From Solobacterium moorei (GTDB lineage: Bacteria; Bacillota_I; Bacilli_A; Erysipelotrichales; Erysipelotrichaceae): a stretch of 64,000 bases of DNA. Location: positions 248,001-312,000 of the forward strand of contig NZ_AP028934.1 of the NCBI RefSeq assembly GCF_036323475.1, read 5' to 3'. The translations under genes were made by a program, and so were the position numbers. Positions 44,384-54,577 of this stretch are shown here, piece after piece. Each line of letters begins with the position of its first letter. Position 1 is the first letter of the stretch. The notes beneath the pieces are model-generated. The model saw nothing but the letters and a program-made list of their open reading frames with translations. It ran no database searches and had not been told where the DNA came from.

Positions 44384-45238
44384 ATGAATAAGAAAAGTGT
44401 AATCAATTTTTTGATGGTTTTAGCCGGAACGTCCTTATTGTCTATGTCAGTAGAATTTTTTATTTTACCGTACAATATCCTTTCCGGTGGCGTCGCTGGT
44501 CTTGCGGTTGCCTTTGAGCCATTCTTCCATATAGATAAGACCCTATTTGCCAACTCGGCGGTGATTGGCTTCCTAATCTTAGGAGCAGTTATCCTTGGTA
44601 AGGAATTTGCCTTAACAACGATGTTGTCTTCACTTGCCTATCCAGTATTTAATAACTTATTGATAAGGGTTCCAAATCCGATCACTGTTGATCCGATTTT
44701 GGCTGCTTTATATGCAGGACTTCTTGGCGGTACTGGTATTGGTATTGTGATGAGAGCAGGGTCAAGTACAGGAGGTATGGATATACCGGCCTTGATTTTA
44801 CATAAGTTTACAGGTGTACAAATTTCGATTTTGGTTATTATTATTGATACTTTAACGGTTGGACTAGGTATTGCGGCGTATGGCATTAATTCTGCATTAC
44901 TTGGTCTTGTGTCCGTATTTGCGTCTGGCTTTGCGATTGGAAAGGTGCTGAGTGCTGGACAAGGTGCTAATGCCAAGTCTGTACATATTATTTCCAGTCA
45001 TTGGGAAGAGTTACGAGATGGAATCTATCAGGAACTCAATCGTGGTGTTACGATTTTAGATGGTCGTGGTGGATTTAACAGTGAAACGAAGAATATAGTA
45101 TTGGTTGTTGTATCAACACGTCAATACGCAAGCTTGATTTCATTAATTAATCGAATTGATCCAAAAGCATTTGTGATTACAAATGATGCATCTGATATGC
45201 ATGGTGAAGGTTTCACCTACGCTTCATCCAATATTTAA
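44384..45238 (+). CDS. YitT-family (DUF2179) membrane protein
   Basis: The 284-residue protein has five to six membrane helices (SVEFFILPYNILSGGVAGLA near residue 22, then RAGSSTGGMDIPALILHKF near 124) and a soluble C-terminal domain of about 80 residues with SVHIISSHWEELRDGIYQEL, typical of YitT/DUF2179 proteins. Its function is unknown. The ATG at 44384 is the first in the transcript and lacks a Shine-Dalgarno, which suggests leaderless translation. Confidence 0.87.
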   Translation: MNKKSVINFLMVLAGTSLLSMSVEFFILPYNILSGGVAGLAVAFEPFFHIDKTLFANSAVIGFLILGAVILGKEFALTTMLSSLAYPVFNNLLIRVPNPITVDPILAALYAGLLGGTGIGIVMRAGSSTGGMDIPALILHKFTGVQISILVIIIDTLTVGLGIAAYGINSALLGLVSVFASGFAIGKVLSAGQGANAKSVHIISSHWEELRDGIYQELNRGVTILDGRGGFNSETKNIVLVVVSTRQYASLISLINRIDPKAFVITNDASDMHGEGFTYASSNI

Positions 45239-45290
45239 CAGAATGTGATAAAATTATTGAGCAGGATTTTACAAGTAAGGAGGTACCCTT

Positions 45291-45980
45291 ATGATTCAAT
45301 GCACCCATGTTTACAAACGATATAAAAATGGTACGAATGCACTGTATGATATAAATTTATCAGTTGATCAAGGCGAATTTGTTTATGTTATTGGACCTAC
45401 TGGCTCTGGTAAATCTACGTTGATTAAGCTGATGGATGCGGAAGAGATGTGTACAAAAGGCAATGTGAAAGTTGTCGGTATTGATGTTGGTGAATTATCC
45501 AAACGTCAGATTCCTATCTATCGCCGTAATATCGGTGTTGTATTCCAGGATTATAAATTATTGCCACATTTGACAGTATTTGAAAATATTGCTTATGCCT
45601 TAGAAGTAATCGGTATGAAAAAGGCACAGATTCGCAAACGTACAATTGAAGTGATGAAAGTCGTGGGCTTAAGTGAAAAGGGCAATTCTTTCCCAAAGGA
45701 ATTATCTGGTGGACAGCAGCAGCGTGTAGCGATTGCACGTGCGATTGCCAACCGTCCTAAGGTTTTGATTGCGGATGAGCCTACTGGTAACTTGGACCCA
45801 GCAAAATCAGATGAGATTATGGACTTACTAGAGGAAATCAATCAGCGTTATAGTACAACGGTTGTGATGGTTACCCATGATATTACGCTTGTAAATAAGT
45901 ATCGTAAGCGTACGATTGTTTTGGAACAAGGGCACATTGTGGCTGACCGTTCCGAAGGAGGTTATGTTCGTCATGATTAG
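45291..45980 (+). CDS. ftsE: Cell-division ATP-binding protein FtsE
   Basis: The 229-residue ATPase has Walker A GPTGSGKST, signature LSGGQQQR and Walker B VLIADEPTGNLDP, plus RRNIGVVFQDYKLL, a hallmark of FtsE. With FtsX it forms an ABC-type complex that activates a cell-wall hydrolase at division rather than moving a solute. AAGGAGGT precedes the start. The ftsX gene overlaps its end by 8 bases. Confidence 0.95.
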   Translation: MIQCTHVYKRYKNGTNALYDINLSVDQGEFVYVIGPTGSGKSTLIKLMDAEEMCTKGNVKVVGIDVGELSKRQIPIYRRNIGVVFQDYKLLPHLTVFENIAYALEVIGMKKAQIRKRTIEVMKVVGLSEKGNSFPKELSGGQQQRVAIARAIANRPKVLIADEPTGNLDPAKSDEIMDLLEEINQRYSTTVVMVTHDITLVNKYRKRTIVLEQGHIVADRSEGGYVRHD

Positions 45981-46866
45981 ACCAATTCGTGAAGGTATCC
46001 GTGGTGTTGGCAGACACTGGGCAATGTCTCTTTCGAGTGCAATTGCAGTTACGGTAACACTAATGATTATTAGTTTGTTCTTGGTATTAAGTTATCACTT
46101 AGAACAATTTACTCGTTCCGTAGAGTCCTCTGTTGAAATCTCCGTTATGGTTTCGTATGATGCGGAATCCACTTCTAGCTTAAAACAGATTGAGAAGGCA
46201 ATCGCTGCAATTGATGGGGTTGAAAGGGTAACATATTCATCGAAAGATGATGAGCTAAAATATTACATCAACAGTTTTGAAGATGAGCGTACAAGAGCGG
46301 TGTTTGAGCCATTTAAGGCAGATAACCCTATGCATGACGCCTACTACGTAGAAACAAAGAATGGCGCAAATCTTGAGGATATTGCTAAGAAGATTGGTCA
46401 GATAAACGGTGTCGATAGTGTCAACTATGGTGGTCAAAGTACCTTGAACATGGTTGATGCGATGTCATCTATTCGCCGTTTTGGTGGCATCTTAGTAGCT
46501 GCGTTAACATTACTTGCGATTTTCTTAATTCAAAATACAATCAAACTTACAATTTATGCACGTAAGGATGAAATCACAATCATGAAGCATGTAGGTGCGA
46601 CAAACGGGTTTATCCGTGCTCCTTTCCTTTGGGAGGGTATTATTACAGGTATTCTAGGCGCAATTATCCCGATTGGTCTAACGATTTGGGGTTACATTGT
46701 GATTTTTGAAAAGACCTCTGGTGTATTGATCTCTAATATGTTCCGTTTAGAGAAGGCGTTCCCGTTCTTATACTATATTTCAGGTATCTTGTTGTTAGTT
46801 GGTATTTTGGTTGGTCTTTTCGGAAGCTGGCTCTCTGTAACGAAGTATTTGAGGGATAAGCGATGA
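45973..46866 (+). CDS. ftsX: Cell-division protein FtsX
   Basis: The 297-residue protein has an N-terminal segment IRPIREGIRGVGRHWAMSLS, a membrane helix, a large external domain and three further helices at the C-terminus, as in FtsX. The start at 45973 uses the AAGGAGG at 45955-45961; ATG 45964 is too close to it. It ends in TGA, overlapping the ATG of the M23 hydrolase gene by 4 bases. FtsX should relay the FtsE signal to that hydrolase. Confidence 0.93.
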   Translation: MIRPIREGIRGVGRHWAMSLSSAIAVTVTLMIISLFLVLSYHLEQFTRSVESSVEISVMVSYDAESTSSLKQIEKAIAAIDGVERVTYSSKDDELKYYINSFEDERTRAVFEPFKADNPMHDAYYVETKNGANLEDIAKKIGQINGVDSVNYGGQSTLNMVDAMSSIRRFGGILVAALTLLAIFLIQNTIKLTIYARKDEITIMKHVGATNGFIRAPFLWEGIITGILGAIIPIGLTIWGYIVIFEKTSGVLISNMFRLEKAFPFLYYISGILLLVGILVGLFGSWLSVTKYLRDKR

Positions 46867-48257
46867 AAAAATTAACGAAGATATGTTTATGCCTGTTGAT
46901 GGCTGTAATTATGGTTGGAAATCAATCGAGTACCGTTATCGCGGATGAAGATTACTCCAACTCTGAATATTGGCTAAATCGTTGTACAAACTACGGCAAA
47001 GACGATGCTAGTGCATGTGAGGCGTATAAGGCTTTCTTAGAGTCTCAGAATGCGGAAATGAGTCAACAGATTGCGGCTTGGAAGGCTCAAAAGGCTGACA
47101 TGGAAGCCAATATCACCAAGTATGCGGCGAAGATCTCCGAGTATCAGATTCAGATTGATACAAAGCAAACTGAAATCACGCAGAAAGAAGCTGAAATTGA
47201 CGCAAAGCAGAAAGAAATTGATCATAAGCAGGCAGAGATTGATCAAAATCAACAGACGGCAGATAAACTACAAGATAAAGTAAAGACACGTATGGTATTG
47301 AATCAACCTACCATGCGTACAAATCAATATATTGATATTTTGATGGGTGCGAATAACTTCACAGATTTTATTCGTATTGCGAATGGTTTAAGTACAATTT
47401 CTCAATACGATAAGAAGACTTTGAGTGAGCTTGTTCAGATTATCGCAACGTTAAACAAACAAAAAGAAGAGCTTGTTGTTGCGAAGAATGAACTAGAGAT
47501 TCAAAAGAAGGAAAAACAAGACCAACAAAAGGAACTCATTACGTTACAGACTTATGTTCAGATTGCCCAAGAAGCAGCGCAAAAGACTGCAGCTGCACTT
47601 CGCGGTTCTATTGAGACAAAGAACTCTGATATTGCACAAAACAATGCGTTAATGGCAGGTATCACTGCTCAAATTGAAGCGATTCCTAGTACAAATGGTT
47701 GGACTTATCCAGTAGATGGCGGTTGGCGTAGTGCTGGTACCTGGTCTTATCCGGATGGTAGTATTCATTTGGGATATGACGCTGCCGCTGGTTATGGTGC
47801 GACAATTCGTGCAGTCGCCAATGGTGTCGTACTAAGAGGCGTCAATGGCTGTCCAACAGTTGGTTATCTAGGTGATAGTTGTGGATATCAATTTGGTGGT
47901 GCTTCCTATTCTGGTAACCAAGTTATATTACTTGTAACAGTGAATGGTAGCTTGTATGGCGTGGATTACTTCCATATGACATTAAATACACCAGCAGCGA
48001 CTGGTACGATTGTAAATGCAGGTGACGTGATTGGACAGGTAGGTTCATCTGGTAATACAACTGGGCCACACTGTCACGTGGAAATCTTTTACTTAGGAGA
48101 TGCATCTAACTTTGCGTACTACGCTGCTAACTGGAATGGTGATGTCAGCTTTGGCGCAGGTTGGACTGGTGGAAGATACGGTTTATATGGAAGACGTTGT
48201 AGTGATGGCGTTGGTGCTCCATGTCGTATCCAACCTGAAGAAGTATTTGGTTATTAA
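46863..48257 (+). CDS. M23-family peptidoglycan hydrolase with coiled coil
   Basis: The 464-residue protein has a signal peptide, a long coiled coil (about residues 58-260, rich in Q/K/E repeats such as EIDAKQKEIDHKQAEIDQ), and a C-terminal M23 zinc peptidase with HLGYD near residue 302 and HCHVE near 404 as metal ligands. The layout is that of EnvC/PcsB-type hydrolases whose coiled coil binds FtsX. The 4-base overlap with ftsX strongly supports this partnership. It should cut cross-bridges at the septum. Confidence 0.92.
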   Translation: MKKLTKICLCLLMAVIMVGNQSSTVIADEDYSNSEYWLNRCTNYGKDDASACEAYKAFLESQNAEMSQQIAAWKAQKADMEANITKYAAKISEYQIQIDTKQTEITQKEAEIDAKQKEIDHKQAEIDQNQQTADKLQDKVKTRMVLNQPTMRTNQYIDILMGANNFTDFIRIANGLSTISQYDKKTLSELVQIIATLNKQKEELVVAKNELEIQKKEKQDQQKELITLQTYVQIAQEAAQKTAAALRGSIETKNSDIAQNNALMAGITAQIEAIPSTNGWTYPVDGGWRSAGTWSYPDGSIHLGYDAAAGYGATIRAVANGVVLRGVNGCPTVGYLGDSCGYQFGGASYSGNQVILLVTVNGSLYGVDYFHMTLNTPAATGTIVNAGDVIGQVGSSGNTTGPHCHVEIFYLGDASNFAYYAANWNGDVSFGAGWTGGRYGLYGRRCSDGVGAPCRIQPEEVFGY

Positions 48258-48268
48258 AAATAGTATCA

Positions 48269-48299
48269 AGGAGTCTCTTCTTTCATAGAGACTCTTTTT
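48269..48299 (+). terminator. Terminator after the FtsEX-hydrolase genes
   Basis: GAGTCTCT pairs with AGAGACTC around an 8-base loop with five T residues behind. The ctpA gene begins shortly after and may be reached by read-through or its own promoter. Confidence 0.75.
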
Positions 48300-48319
48300 G
48301 GAAAGATAGAGGCAGTAAA

Positions 48320-49861
48320 ATGGACGAAAACAAAGAAGAATTACAGAACGATGAAAAAGTATATAGTATTCCTTTCCGTCGTCATTTATGGCCAGAAGAA
48401 GTGGCTTTAAAACAAGAGCAGAGGAAGGTAAAACGTCTACGTATCCTCATGATAGCGTTTGTGGTGGTAGCCTTAGTTGGTGGTTGGTTACTTGGATCAG
48501 TACTACCATTATCTTTGCTCGCTCCTGCGCGTAAAAACGTGATGAATAATCTCCCTTTGAATTCTGATGAGAAAATCAGCGGTGTTTTACAGGTGATGGA
48601 GAATGATTGGTTTTTTGCGGACCAAGTAGAAAATATTGATACCAAATTAACAGACCAAGCTCTAAAGGGTATTACAACCAATGAGGTTGATAAGCATACA
48701 GAATACATGACGGCTGATGAGATGAAGCAGTTTACGGATTCTATTAACCGTAATTATGTAGGGATTGGTGTACAGTTCTTACAAGCCAATGGAATCAATA
48801 TTATCGATCGTGTCTTCCGTAATTCACCAGCGGATAAAGCAGGTGTAAAGGCTGGAGACATCATGAATAAGGTCAATGGTGAATTATTGACTGGGAAGAC
48901 GACGGAAGAAATCAAGAATCTGGTACAGGGTGATAGTGGTACAGATGTAACGATTGAATTCATCCGTCAGGAACAACCTCTTGAGATTACAATTACACGT
49001 GCAGCTGTTAGTGCGACTGCGTTTGGCGAGATTTTAAGTGATAATACAGGATACTTACAGATTTATCAGTTTGGTGAAAACACAACCAATGAAGTAAAGA
49101 CATACCTAGATGATTTCAAGAATGCGAATGTATCAAATATCGTGATTGATTTACGTGATAACGGTGGTGGATATCTGACTGCATTACAGGGGATTGCGTC
49201 ATATTTCTTGCCAAAGGATACACTTGCGATGAAGCAGGTTTATGCGGATGGCACAACAGAAAAAATTTATACAACTGATGGTATGTATGACAATATCAAG
49301 AAGATTTCCATTTTAGTGAATAAGAATACGGCAAGTGCTTCTGAAGTATTAACGATGGCCCTCAAGGAACAACATAAAGATGTAACAGTACTTGGGGTTA
49401 CGACCTACGGTAAGGGTACAGTACAGGTATCACGTGTATTTAAAGATGGTTCAGCACTTAAATATACAACTTCAAAATGGACTTCCCCAAATGATGTTTG
49501 GGTCAATGGTGTTGGTATTACACCAGATGTAGAAGTGAAGTTACATGAAGTGATGTATACCTCTTTACCAAAGATGAATGATACGGATCGTTACACTTAT
49601 GATAGTGTTGGTGAACCAGTAAAGTTTGCCCAACTATGTTTAGATTACCTAGGGTATAGCGTTGGTCGTACCGACGGTTATTTCTCATCTCAAACAGAAG
49701 ACGTCTTACGTCAGTTTGAGACAGACAAAGGTATTAAAGCAGATGGAGTGTTAGATAAGGAAACATTCAGTACTCTCTATAGCGCTGTGGTACTGGATTG
49801 GAATACAACAAAGACACATGATGTTCAACTACAGAAAGCACAGGAGATCTTAAATGGATGA
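48320..49861 (+). CDS. S41-family C-terminal processing protease (CtpA-like)
   Basis: The 513-residue protein has one membrane anchor (residues 42-65), a PDZ domain (near 130-220), and the S41 catalytic region with [11 protein letters not shown], the serine in TASASEVL near 345 and the lysine in TYGKGTVQ near 370. A peptidoglycan-binding-like domain closes the protein ([20 protein letters not shown]). It should process external proteins near the wall, possibly the M23 hydrolase. The stop overlaps uvrB by 8 bases. Confidence 0.92.
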   Translation: MDENKEELQNDEKVYSIPFRRHLWPEEVALKQEQRKVKRLRILMIAFVVVALVGGWLLGSVLPLSLLAPARKNVMNNLPLNSDEKISGVLQVMENDWFFADQVENIDTKLTDQALKGITTNEVDKHTEYMTADEMKQFTDSINRNYVGIGVQFLQANGINIIDRVFRNSPADKAGVKAGDIMNKVNGELLTGKTTEEIKNLVQGDSGTDVTIEFIRQEQPLEITITRAAVSATAFGEILSDNTGYLQIYQFGENTTNEVKTYLDDFKNANVSNIVIDLRDNGGGYLTALQGIASYFLPKDTLAMKQVYADGTTEKIYTTDGMYDNIKKISILVNKNTASASEVLTMALKEQHKDVTVLGVTTYGKGTVQVSRVFKDGSALKYTTSKWTSPNDVWVNGVGITPDVEVKLHEVMYTSLPKMNDTDRYTYDSVGEPVKFAQLCLDYLGYSVGRTDGYFSSQTEDVLRQFETDKGIKADGVLDKETFSTLYSAVVLDWNTTKTHDVQLQKAQEILNG

Positions 49862-51830
49862 TCGTAAGTTTGAACTTGTATCGCCATTTAAGCCTACAGG
49901 AGACCAACCGAAGGCGATTGCGGAACTGGTTGCTGGCCTGCATGCAGGTAAGAAGGAGCAGGTTCTAGAGGGGGCAACTGGTACTGGTAAGACATTTACT
50001 ATGGCGAATATCATCGCACAGATGAATCGACCAACACTGGTGTTTTCACACAATAAGACATTAGCTGGTCAGCTATATTCAGAGTTTAAAGAACTATTCC
50101 CACACAATCGTGTAGAGTTCTTCGTATCAAATTTTGACTATTATCAACCTGAGGCATACATGCCTAAGAGTGACATGTATATTGAAAAGACAGCTGCAAT
50201 CAATGAAGAGTTAGATATGTTCCGTGAGTCTACTTTGAATTCTCTTCTCGAAAGAAGAGATACAATCGTCGTCGCATCCGTCGCATGTATCTATGCGGCT
50301 AGTGATCCTGTTGAGTATAAGAACATGTTCTATACGATACGTGTAGGAGAAAGCATTGACCGTAATGATTTGATGCGTCGTTTGATTGAACTACAGTATT
50401 CACGTAACGACGTTGACCAAACAAGAGGTACGATACGTGTACGTGGAGACATTATTGATTTAACACCATCCTATACAAATGAATTTAATATTCGTATTGA
50501 GATGTTTGGTGAAAAGATTGAACGTATTACAGAGATTGATCCTTTAACAGGAAAAACCATGAATGCATACCAGTTCTATAACATCTTCCCAGCGAGTGGT
50601 TATGCTCGTTCTAAGGAGACGATGTTAAGAGCTTGTGATGCGATTGAAGCAGAACTAGAAGATCGTCTAGAGTATTTCCGTAAGAAGGGCAAACCACTCG
50701 AAGCAGAACGCTTAGAACAGCGTACACGCTTTGACTTAGAAGCGCTAAGAGAAAATGGGTACTGTTCTGGTATTGAGAACTATTCTATGCATATTGATGG
50801 TAGAAAAGTAGGACAGCGTCCATGGAATCTCTTTGATTACTTTCCGAAGGATTTCTTGTTGTTTGTGGATGAATCGCACGTATCCTTACCGCAGGTAAGA
50901 GGTATGTACAACGGAGATCGTCAACGTAAGGAGGTCTTAGTAGAGTATGGCTTCCGCTTGCCATCGGCACTAGAAAATCGTCCGATGAAATTTGATGAAT
51001 TTCAAACGATGATGAATCAAGTTATATATTGTTCTGCAACACCTGGTGACTTTGAACTAGAAGCCGTTGATCACCATGTGACAGAACAGATTATTCGTCC
51101 GACTGGATTACTCGATCCAAAGATTACCGTCAAGCCAACCAAGGGACAGATTGACGATATCTGTGAGGCGCTAGATGCTAGACTCAAACGTAATGAACGT
51201 GTGCTAATTACAACCTTAACTGTACGCATGGCAGAGGATCTTACAGCGTATCTCAAAGAGCGTGGTTATAAGATTGCATATTTGCACCATGAGACCAAGA
51301 CTTTGGAACGTACAGAAGTCATCCGTGATTTACGTTTGGGAAAAGTAGATGCGATTGTCGGTATTAACTTGTTGCGGGAAGGCTTGGATATTCCTGAAGT
51401 ATCCTTGGTATGTATCTTGGATGCGGACAAGGAAGGCTTCTTGCGTAGCCATCGTTCTTTGATTCAGACAATTGGACGTGCTGCACGTAATGCGAATGGT
51501 GAAGTGTACATGTACGCAGATGTCATGACGGATTCCATGCGTTACGCAATTAACGAAACAGAACGTCGTCGTAAGATTCAGGAAGCGTATAACGTAGAAC
51601 ATGGCATCATACCTACAACTGTTAAGAAGAATGTCGAAGAAGCCATCCATGGTAAAGAAACCAAAGAAATGGCTGCGAAATACATGCAGAAGAAAGCGAA
51701 GCTTTCTCAGAAAGATAAGGCAAAACTGATTGCATATATGGAAGTTGAAATGCGTGAAGCAGCCGCAAGTCTAAACTTTGAAAGAGCAGCTGAACTTCGT
51801 GATATTCTCTTTGAATTAAAATCGGAGTAA
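49854..51830 (+). CDS. uvrB: Excinuclease ABC subunit UvrB
   Basis: The 658-residue protein has [28 protein letters not shown] with the beta-hairpin region, and IGRAARN in the helicase motifs, closing with a UVR domain [19 protein letters not shown]. It loads onto damaged DNA with UvrA and recruits UvrC. No uvrA or uvrC is seen next to it. It overlaps the ctpA end, so transcription comes from the cell-wall operon or an internal promoter. Confidence 0.98.
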   Translation: MDDRKFELVSPFKPTGDQPKAIAELVAGLHAGKKEQVLEGATGTGKTFTMANIIAQMNRPTLVFSHNKTLAGQLYSEFKELFPHNRVEFFVSNFDYYQPEAYMPKSDMYIEKTAAINEELDMFRESTLNSLLERRDTIVVASVACIYAASDPVEYKNMFYTIRVGESIDRNDLMRRLIELQYSRNDVDQTRGTIRVRGDIIDLTPSYTNEFNIRIEMFGEKIERITEIDPLTGKTMNAYQFYNIFPASGYARSKETMLRACDAIEAELEDRLEYFRKKGKPLEAERLEQRTRFDLEALRENGYCSGIENYSMHIDGRKVGQRPWNLFDYFPKDFLLFVDESHVSLPQVRGMYNGDRQRKEVLVEYGFRLPSALENRPMKFDEFQTMMNQVIYCSATPGDFELEAVDHHVTEQIIRPTGLLDPKITVKPTKGQIDDICEALDARLKRNERVLITTLTVRMAEDLTAYLKERGYKIAYLHHETKTLERTEVIRDLRLGKVDAIVGINLLREGLDIPEVSLVCILDADKEGFLRSHRSLIQTIGRAARNANGEVYMYADVMTDSMRYAINETERRRKIQEAYNVEHGIIPTTVKKNVEEAIHGKETKEMAAKYMQKKAKLSQKDKAKLIAYMEVEMREAAASLNFERAAELRDILFELKSE

Positions 51831-51833
51831 ATT

Positions 51834-52358
51834 ATGAAAATGGATGATATGCAAGAAGAGCCAAAACTGATTTTGAAATATCCATATCAGTCTAAATTGA
51901 ATCAGGTAGCTTTTGCGACTATCGTATCTTTCTCTTTGATTGTAATATGGATACTAAAGCACCTGATTGATGTTGGAACAAGTGAATCAGACACAATGAT
52001 TATTGTTATTGTACTCGTTTGTGCACCGATACTTCTTTGTTTGATGGTTTATTATTTCTATCTGCACGCAGTGAAAATAGAAATTGATAAAAACAATATT
52101 GTAAAATACTATAGCTATGGAAGTAGAGGGCGTAGTGCATTACATTTTAGATTTGAACCTGAAGATATTGAAGAAATCAAAGTAAGTAAACATGCGTTTC
52201 ATTGTTCAAAGTTAACGATGAGAATCAAGAATCCTATCTTTTGTGGTCTTTGTGAGAAGAAGTTAGATAAGTCTATGAATATCAGTGTCATCGCTGATAC
52301 AGAGAAAGTAGATGATTTTATCCAAGAGATTTTGAATAAGCATTCCAATATACATTGA
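51834..52358 (+). CDS. Small membrane protein, unknown
   Basis: The 174-residue protein has two membrane helices (about residues 24-44 and 52-74) and a C-terminal soluble half of beta-rich sequence that might be a PH-like domain (EIDKNNIVKYYSYGSRGRS). I do not recognise the family. GGAG lies at 51823-51826, within the uvrB end, so it is probably translated from the same message. A strong hairpin follows. Confidence 0.7.
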   Translation: MKMDDMQEEPKLILKYPYQSKLNQVAFATIVSFSLIVIWILKHLIDVGTSESDTMIIVIVLVCAPILLCLMVYYFYLHAVKIEIDKNNIVKYYSYGSRGRSALHFRFEPEDIEEIKVSKHAFHCSKLTMRIKNPIFCGLCEKKLDKSMNISVIADTEKVDDFIQEILNKHSNIH

Positions 52359-52379
52359 GTTTTGAGTGTCATGATAATT

Positions 52380-52421
52380 ACTGTAAAAAATGTTTCTGTA
52401 TAGGGAGCATTTTTTTACAGT
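52380..52421 (+). terminator. Terminator of the ftsE-uvrB region
   Basis: ACTGTAAAAAATG pairs with CATTTTTTTACAGT in a long AT-rich stem. A TATAAT box at 52427-52432 follows, giving the aminotransferase gene its own promoter. Confidence 0.7.
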
Positions 52422-52457
52422 TCGAGTATAATAGAGGGGACGTACGAGGTACATACT

Positions 52458-53633
52458 ATGGATTATACAAAGCTAGTAGCACAAAGAGCAGCAAATATGA
52501 AACCATCGGGAATTCGTAAATTCTTTGACTTGGTTGCGGAAATACCAGATTGCATTTCACTCAGTGTGGGTGAGCCTGATTTCAAGACACCATGGGATAT
52601 TCGTGATGCGGCAATTCATACGATTGAACTTGGAAGGACGCAATATACGACCAACGCAGGTTTAAAAGAATTACGTCTTGCGATTCGTGAATATCTACTT
52701 CGTAAATATAATCTGGATTACGACATTGATCAGATGATTGTGACTGTAGGTGCAAGTGAAGGAATTGACCTTGTATTCCGTACAATTGTGGAAGAGGGAG
52801 ATGAGGTCATCTTGCCAGATCCTGGATACGTTACTTATCAACCTACGGCTGCTTTTGCAGGTGCGAAAATAAAGTATGTGAAGGCCAAGGTTGAAAATGG
52901 TTTTAGAATCCAAGCGGCAGATATCAAGGCTGCAATTACAGATAAAACAAAGGCAATTCTATTATCCTATCCAAATAATCCAACGGGTGCGACTTTATCT
53001 TACAAAGAGATGGAAGAAATCGCAGAAGTATTACGTGACACAAATATTCTTGTCATCTCCGATGAAATCTATTCTGAATTGATTTACGGCAATGGTAAAT
53101 TTACTTCCTTCGCATCAATCCCAGGGATGAAGGAAAGAACAATCGTACTCAACGGTTTCTCTAAGACCTTCTCTATGACAGGTTGGCGTTTGGGATATGT
53201 CCTTGGGCCAAAGGAATTAATCAAGGTGATGTTAAAGGTACATCAAAATTGTGTTATGGCAGCGCCTACCGTGAGTCAATATGCGGCAATTACAGCACTG
53301 CGTGATTGCGATAGGGATGTAGAAGAGATGCGTAAACAATATGACATGCGTCGCCAGTATTGTGTACGTAAGCTCAACGAAATGGGCTTAGAAACATTTG
53401 AGCCTATGGGTGCGTTCTATGTTTTTCCTAATATTTCTAGTCTTGGCATGGCAAGTGATGAGTTCTGCGAGAAGTTATTGAATGAACAACATGTCGCAAT
53501 TATTCCTGGTACAGCTTTTGGTGAAAGCGGACAAGGCTTTGCGAGAATTAGTTATGCATATAGTATTGAACACTTGCAAGAAGCGATGAGGCGTATTGCA
53601 CAGTTTATAAAGGATCACAAAGGAGATAAATAA
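52458..53633 (+). CDS. PLP-dependent aminotransferase, class I
   Basis: The 391-residue protein has SVGEPDFKTPW, PNNPTGATLS, SDEIYSELIY and the PLP lysine in NGFSKTFSMTGWRLGY near residue 230, and closes with GEGFARISYA-like GQGFARISYAYS. It is of the aspartate/PatA-type fold I group. The exact amino donor is unknown. A GAGG-type site precedes the ATG. An Lrp-type regulator follows after one base, so it may be regulated by an amino acid. Confidence 0.9.
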   Translation: MDYTKLVAQRAANMKPSGIRKFFDLVAEIPDCISLSVGEPDFKTPWDIRDAAIHTIELGRTQYTTNAGLKELRLAIREYLLRKYNLDYDIDQMIVTVGASEGIDLVFRTIVEEGDEVILPDPGYVTYQPTAAFAGAKIKYVKAKVENGFRIQAADIKAAITDKTKAILLSYPNNPTGATLSYKEMEEIAEVLRDTNILVISDEIYSELIYGNGKFTSFASIPGMKERTIVLNGFSKTFSMTGWRLGYVLGPKELIKVMLKVHQNCVMAAPTVSQYAAITALRDCDRDVEEMRKQYDMRRQYCVRKLNEMGLETFEPMGAFYVFPNISSLGMASDEFCEKLLNEQHVAIIPGTAFGESGQGFARISYAYSIEHLQEAMRRIAQFIKDHKGDK

Positions 53634-53634
53634 G

Positions 53635-54126
53635 ATGGACAATCTAAAGTTAATTGACTTACTTGTACAAAATCCACGTGCAAGTATTACAGACTTAGCA
53701 GATATTCTTGGCGAAACAGAAGAATCTGTAAACAGTGCAAAGAAAGAATTAGAGGATAAGAAGATTATCTGCGGTTACCATACGATGGTAAATTGGGACA
53801 AGGCGAATATCGATCATGTGGATGCGATGATTGGTGTTAGCGCAAAGCCAGAACGTGGTAGCGGTTACGATAAGATTGCGGAAAGAATCGCACACTTTCC
53901 AGAGGTTAGTAGTTTATTCCTCATGAGTGGTAATTCTGAGTTTTTAGTAAATGTAAATGGAAAGACAATGCGTGAGGTCGCTGACTTCGTTGGTGAAAAG
54001 TTAGCTCCAATTGAAGGGGTTGCGGCAACAGTCACGATGTTTGTCTTGAAGAAGTATAAGGTAAATGGTGTAACCATGGACCTGCATAGCGAAGCAGGTG
54101 ATGAGAGAATGCCAGTATCCGCTTAA
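53635..54126 (+). CDS. Lrp/AsnC-family transcriptional regulator
   Basis: The 163-residue protein has an N-terminal helix-turn-helix (NPRASITDLADILGETEESVN) and a C-terminal AsnC-type ligand domain (VSAKPERGSGYDKIAERIAHF, MREVADFVGEKLAPIEGV). It would bind an amino acid and control the aminotransferase gene or itself. The spacing of one base suggests co-translation. Confidence 0.87.
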   Translation: MDNLKLIDLLVQNPRASITDLADILGETEESVNSAKKELEDKKIICGYHTMVNWDKANIDHVDAMIGVSAKPERGSGYDKIAERIAHFPEVSSLFLMSGNSEFLVNVNGKTMREVADFVGEKLAPIEGVAATVTMFVLKKYKVNGVTMDLHSEAGDERMPVSA

Positions 54127-54137
54127 ATAGCGAACAG

Positions 54138-54173
54138 AATCACTTTTTTCTCGTGAAGTAGAAGTGATTTTTT
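54138..54173 (+). terminator. Terminator of the aminotransferase/Lrp operon
   Basis: AATCACTT pairs with AAGTGATT with a 16-base loop, followed by a T-run to 54173. Confidence 0.8.
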
Positions 54174-54204
54174 CTTTACTTTTGGTAGGAGAACTGGTAC
54201 TATA

Positions 54205-54268
54205 TTATGGCGAGTGGGTTACTCCCGCTCCTTGCCAGAAATGGCCGTTAGACCAGAAGGAGGTGTAC
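54205..54268 (+). promoter_or_regulatory. Ribosomal protein leader, S6:S18-type (probable)
   Basis: The rpsF leader folds into a stem GAGTGGG (54212-54218) with CCCGCTC (54224-54230), flanked by GGC and GCC, and continues with CCGTTAGACCAGAAGGAGG close to the ribosome binding site. This layout fits the known feedback element in which S6:S18 binds its own mRNA. A TATTAT box lies just upstream. Whether the exact S6:S18 bulge is conserved cannot be judged by eye. Confidence 0.45.
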
Positions 54269-54271
54269 GGA

Positions 54272-54577
54272 ATGAAGAAGTATGAAGTCATGTACATCAT
54301 CAATGAATCTGTTGAAACAGAGAAGAGAGCAGAATTAATCGAGACTCTCAGCAAGATCATCACTGACAACGGTGGTAAGATTGCAAAGACAGATGAATGG
54401 GGCATGCGTGAATTCGCATATCACATTGATGACATGAAAAAGGGTTACTATGTAGTAACAGCATTTGAAGCAGATAATGCCTGCGTTAAGGAATTTGATC
54501 GTTTGATGGGAATCAACGCAAATGTTGTTCGTTTCATGATTACCCGTGACGAAGCTCCGGCTAAGGGAGCTAAGTAA
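54272..54577 (+). CDS. rpsF: 30S ribosomal protein S6
   Basis: The 101-residue protein begins MKKYEVMYIINESVE and contains EWGMREFAYHIDDMKKGYY, the S6 core. ATG 54272 follows AAGGAGGTG; upstream codons in the same frame are leader, not gene. It begins the canonical rpsF-ssb-rpsR operon. Confidence 0.97.
   Translation: MKKYEVMYIINESVETEKRAELIETLSKIITDNGGKIAKTDEWGMREFAYHIDDMKKGYYVVTAFEADNACVKEFDRLMGINANVVRFMITRDEAPAKGAK

Noticed and set aside
54164-54271. N-terminal extension of rpsF
   Set aside because: The upstream codons form the leader hairpin; the ATG at 54272 has an ideal ribosome binding site and matches S6.
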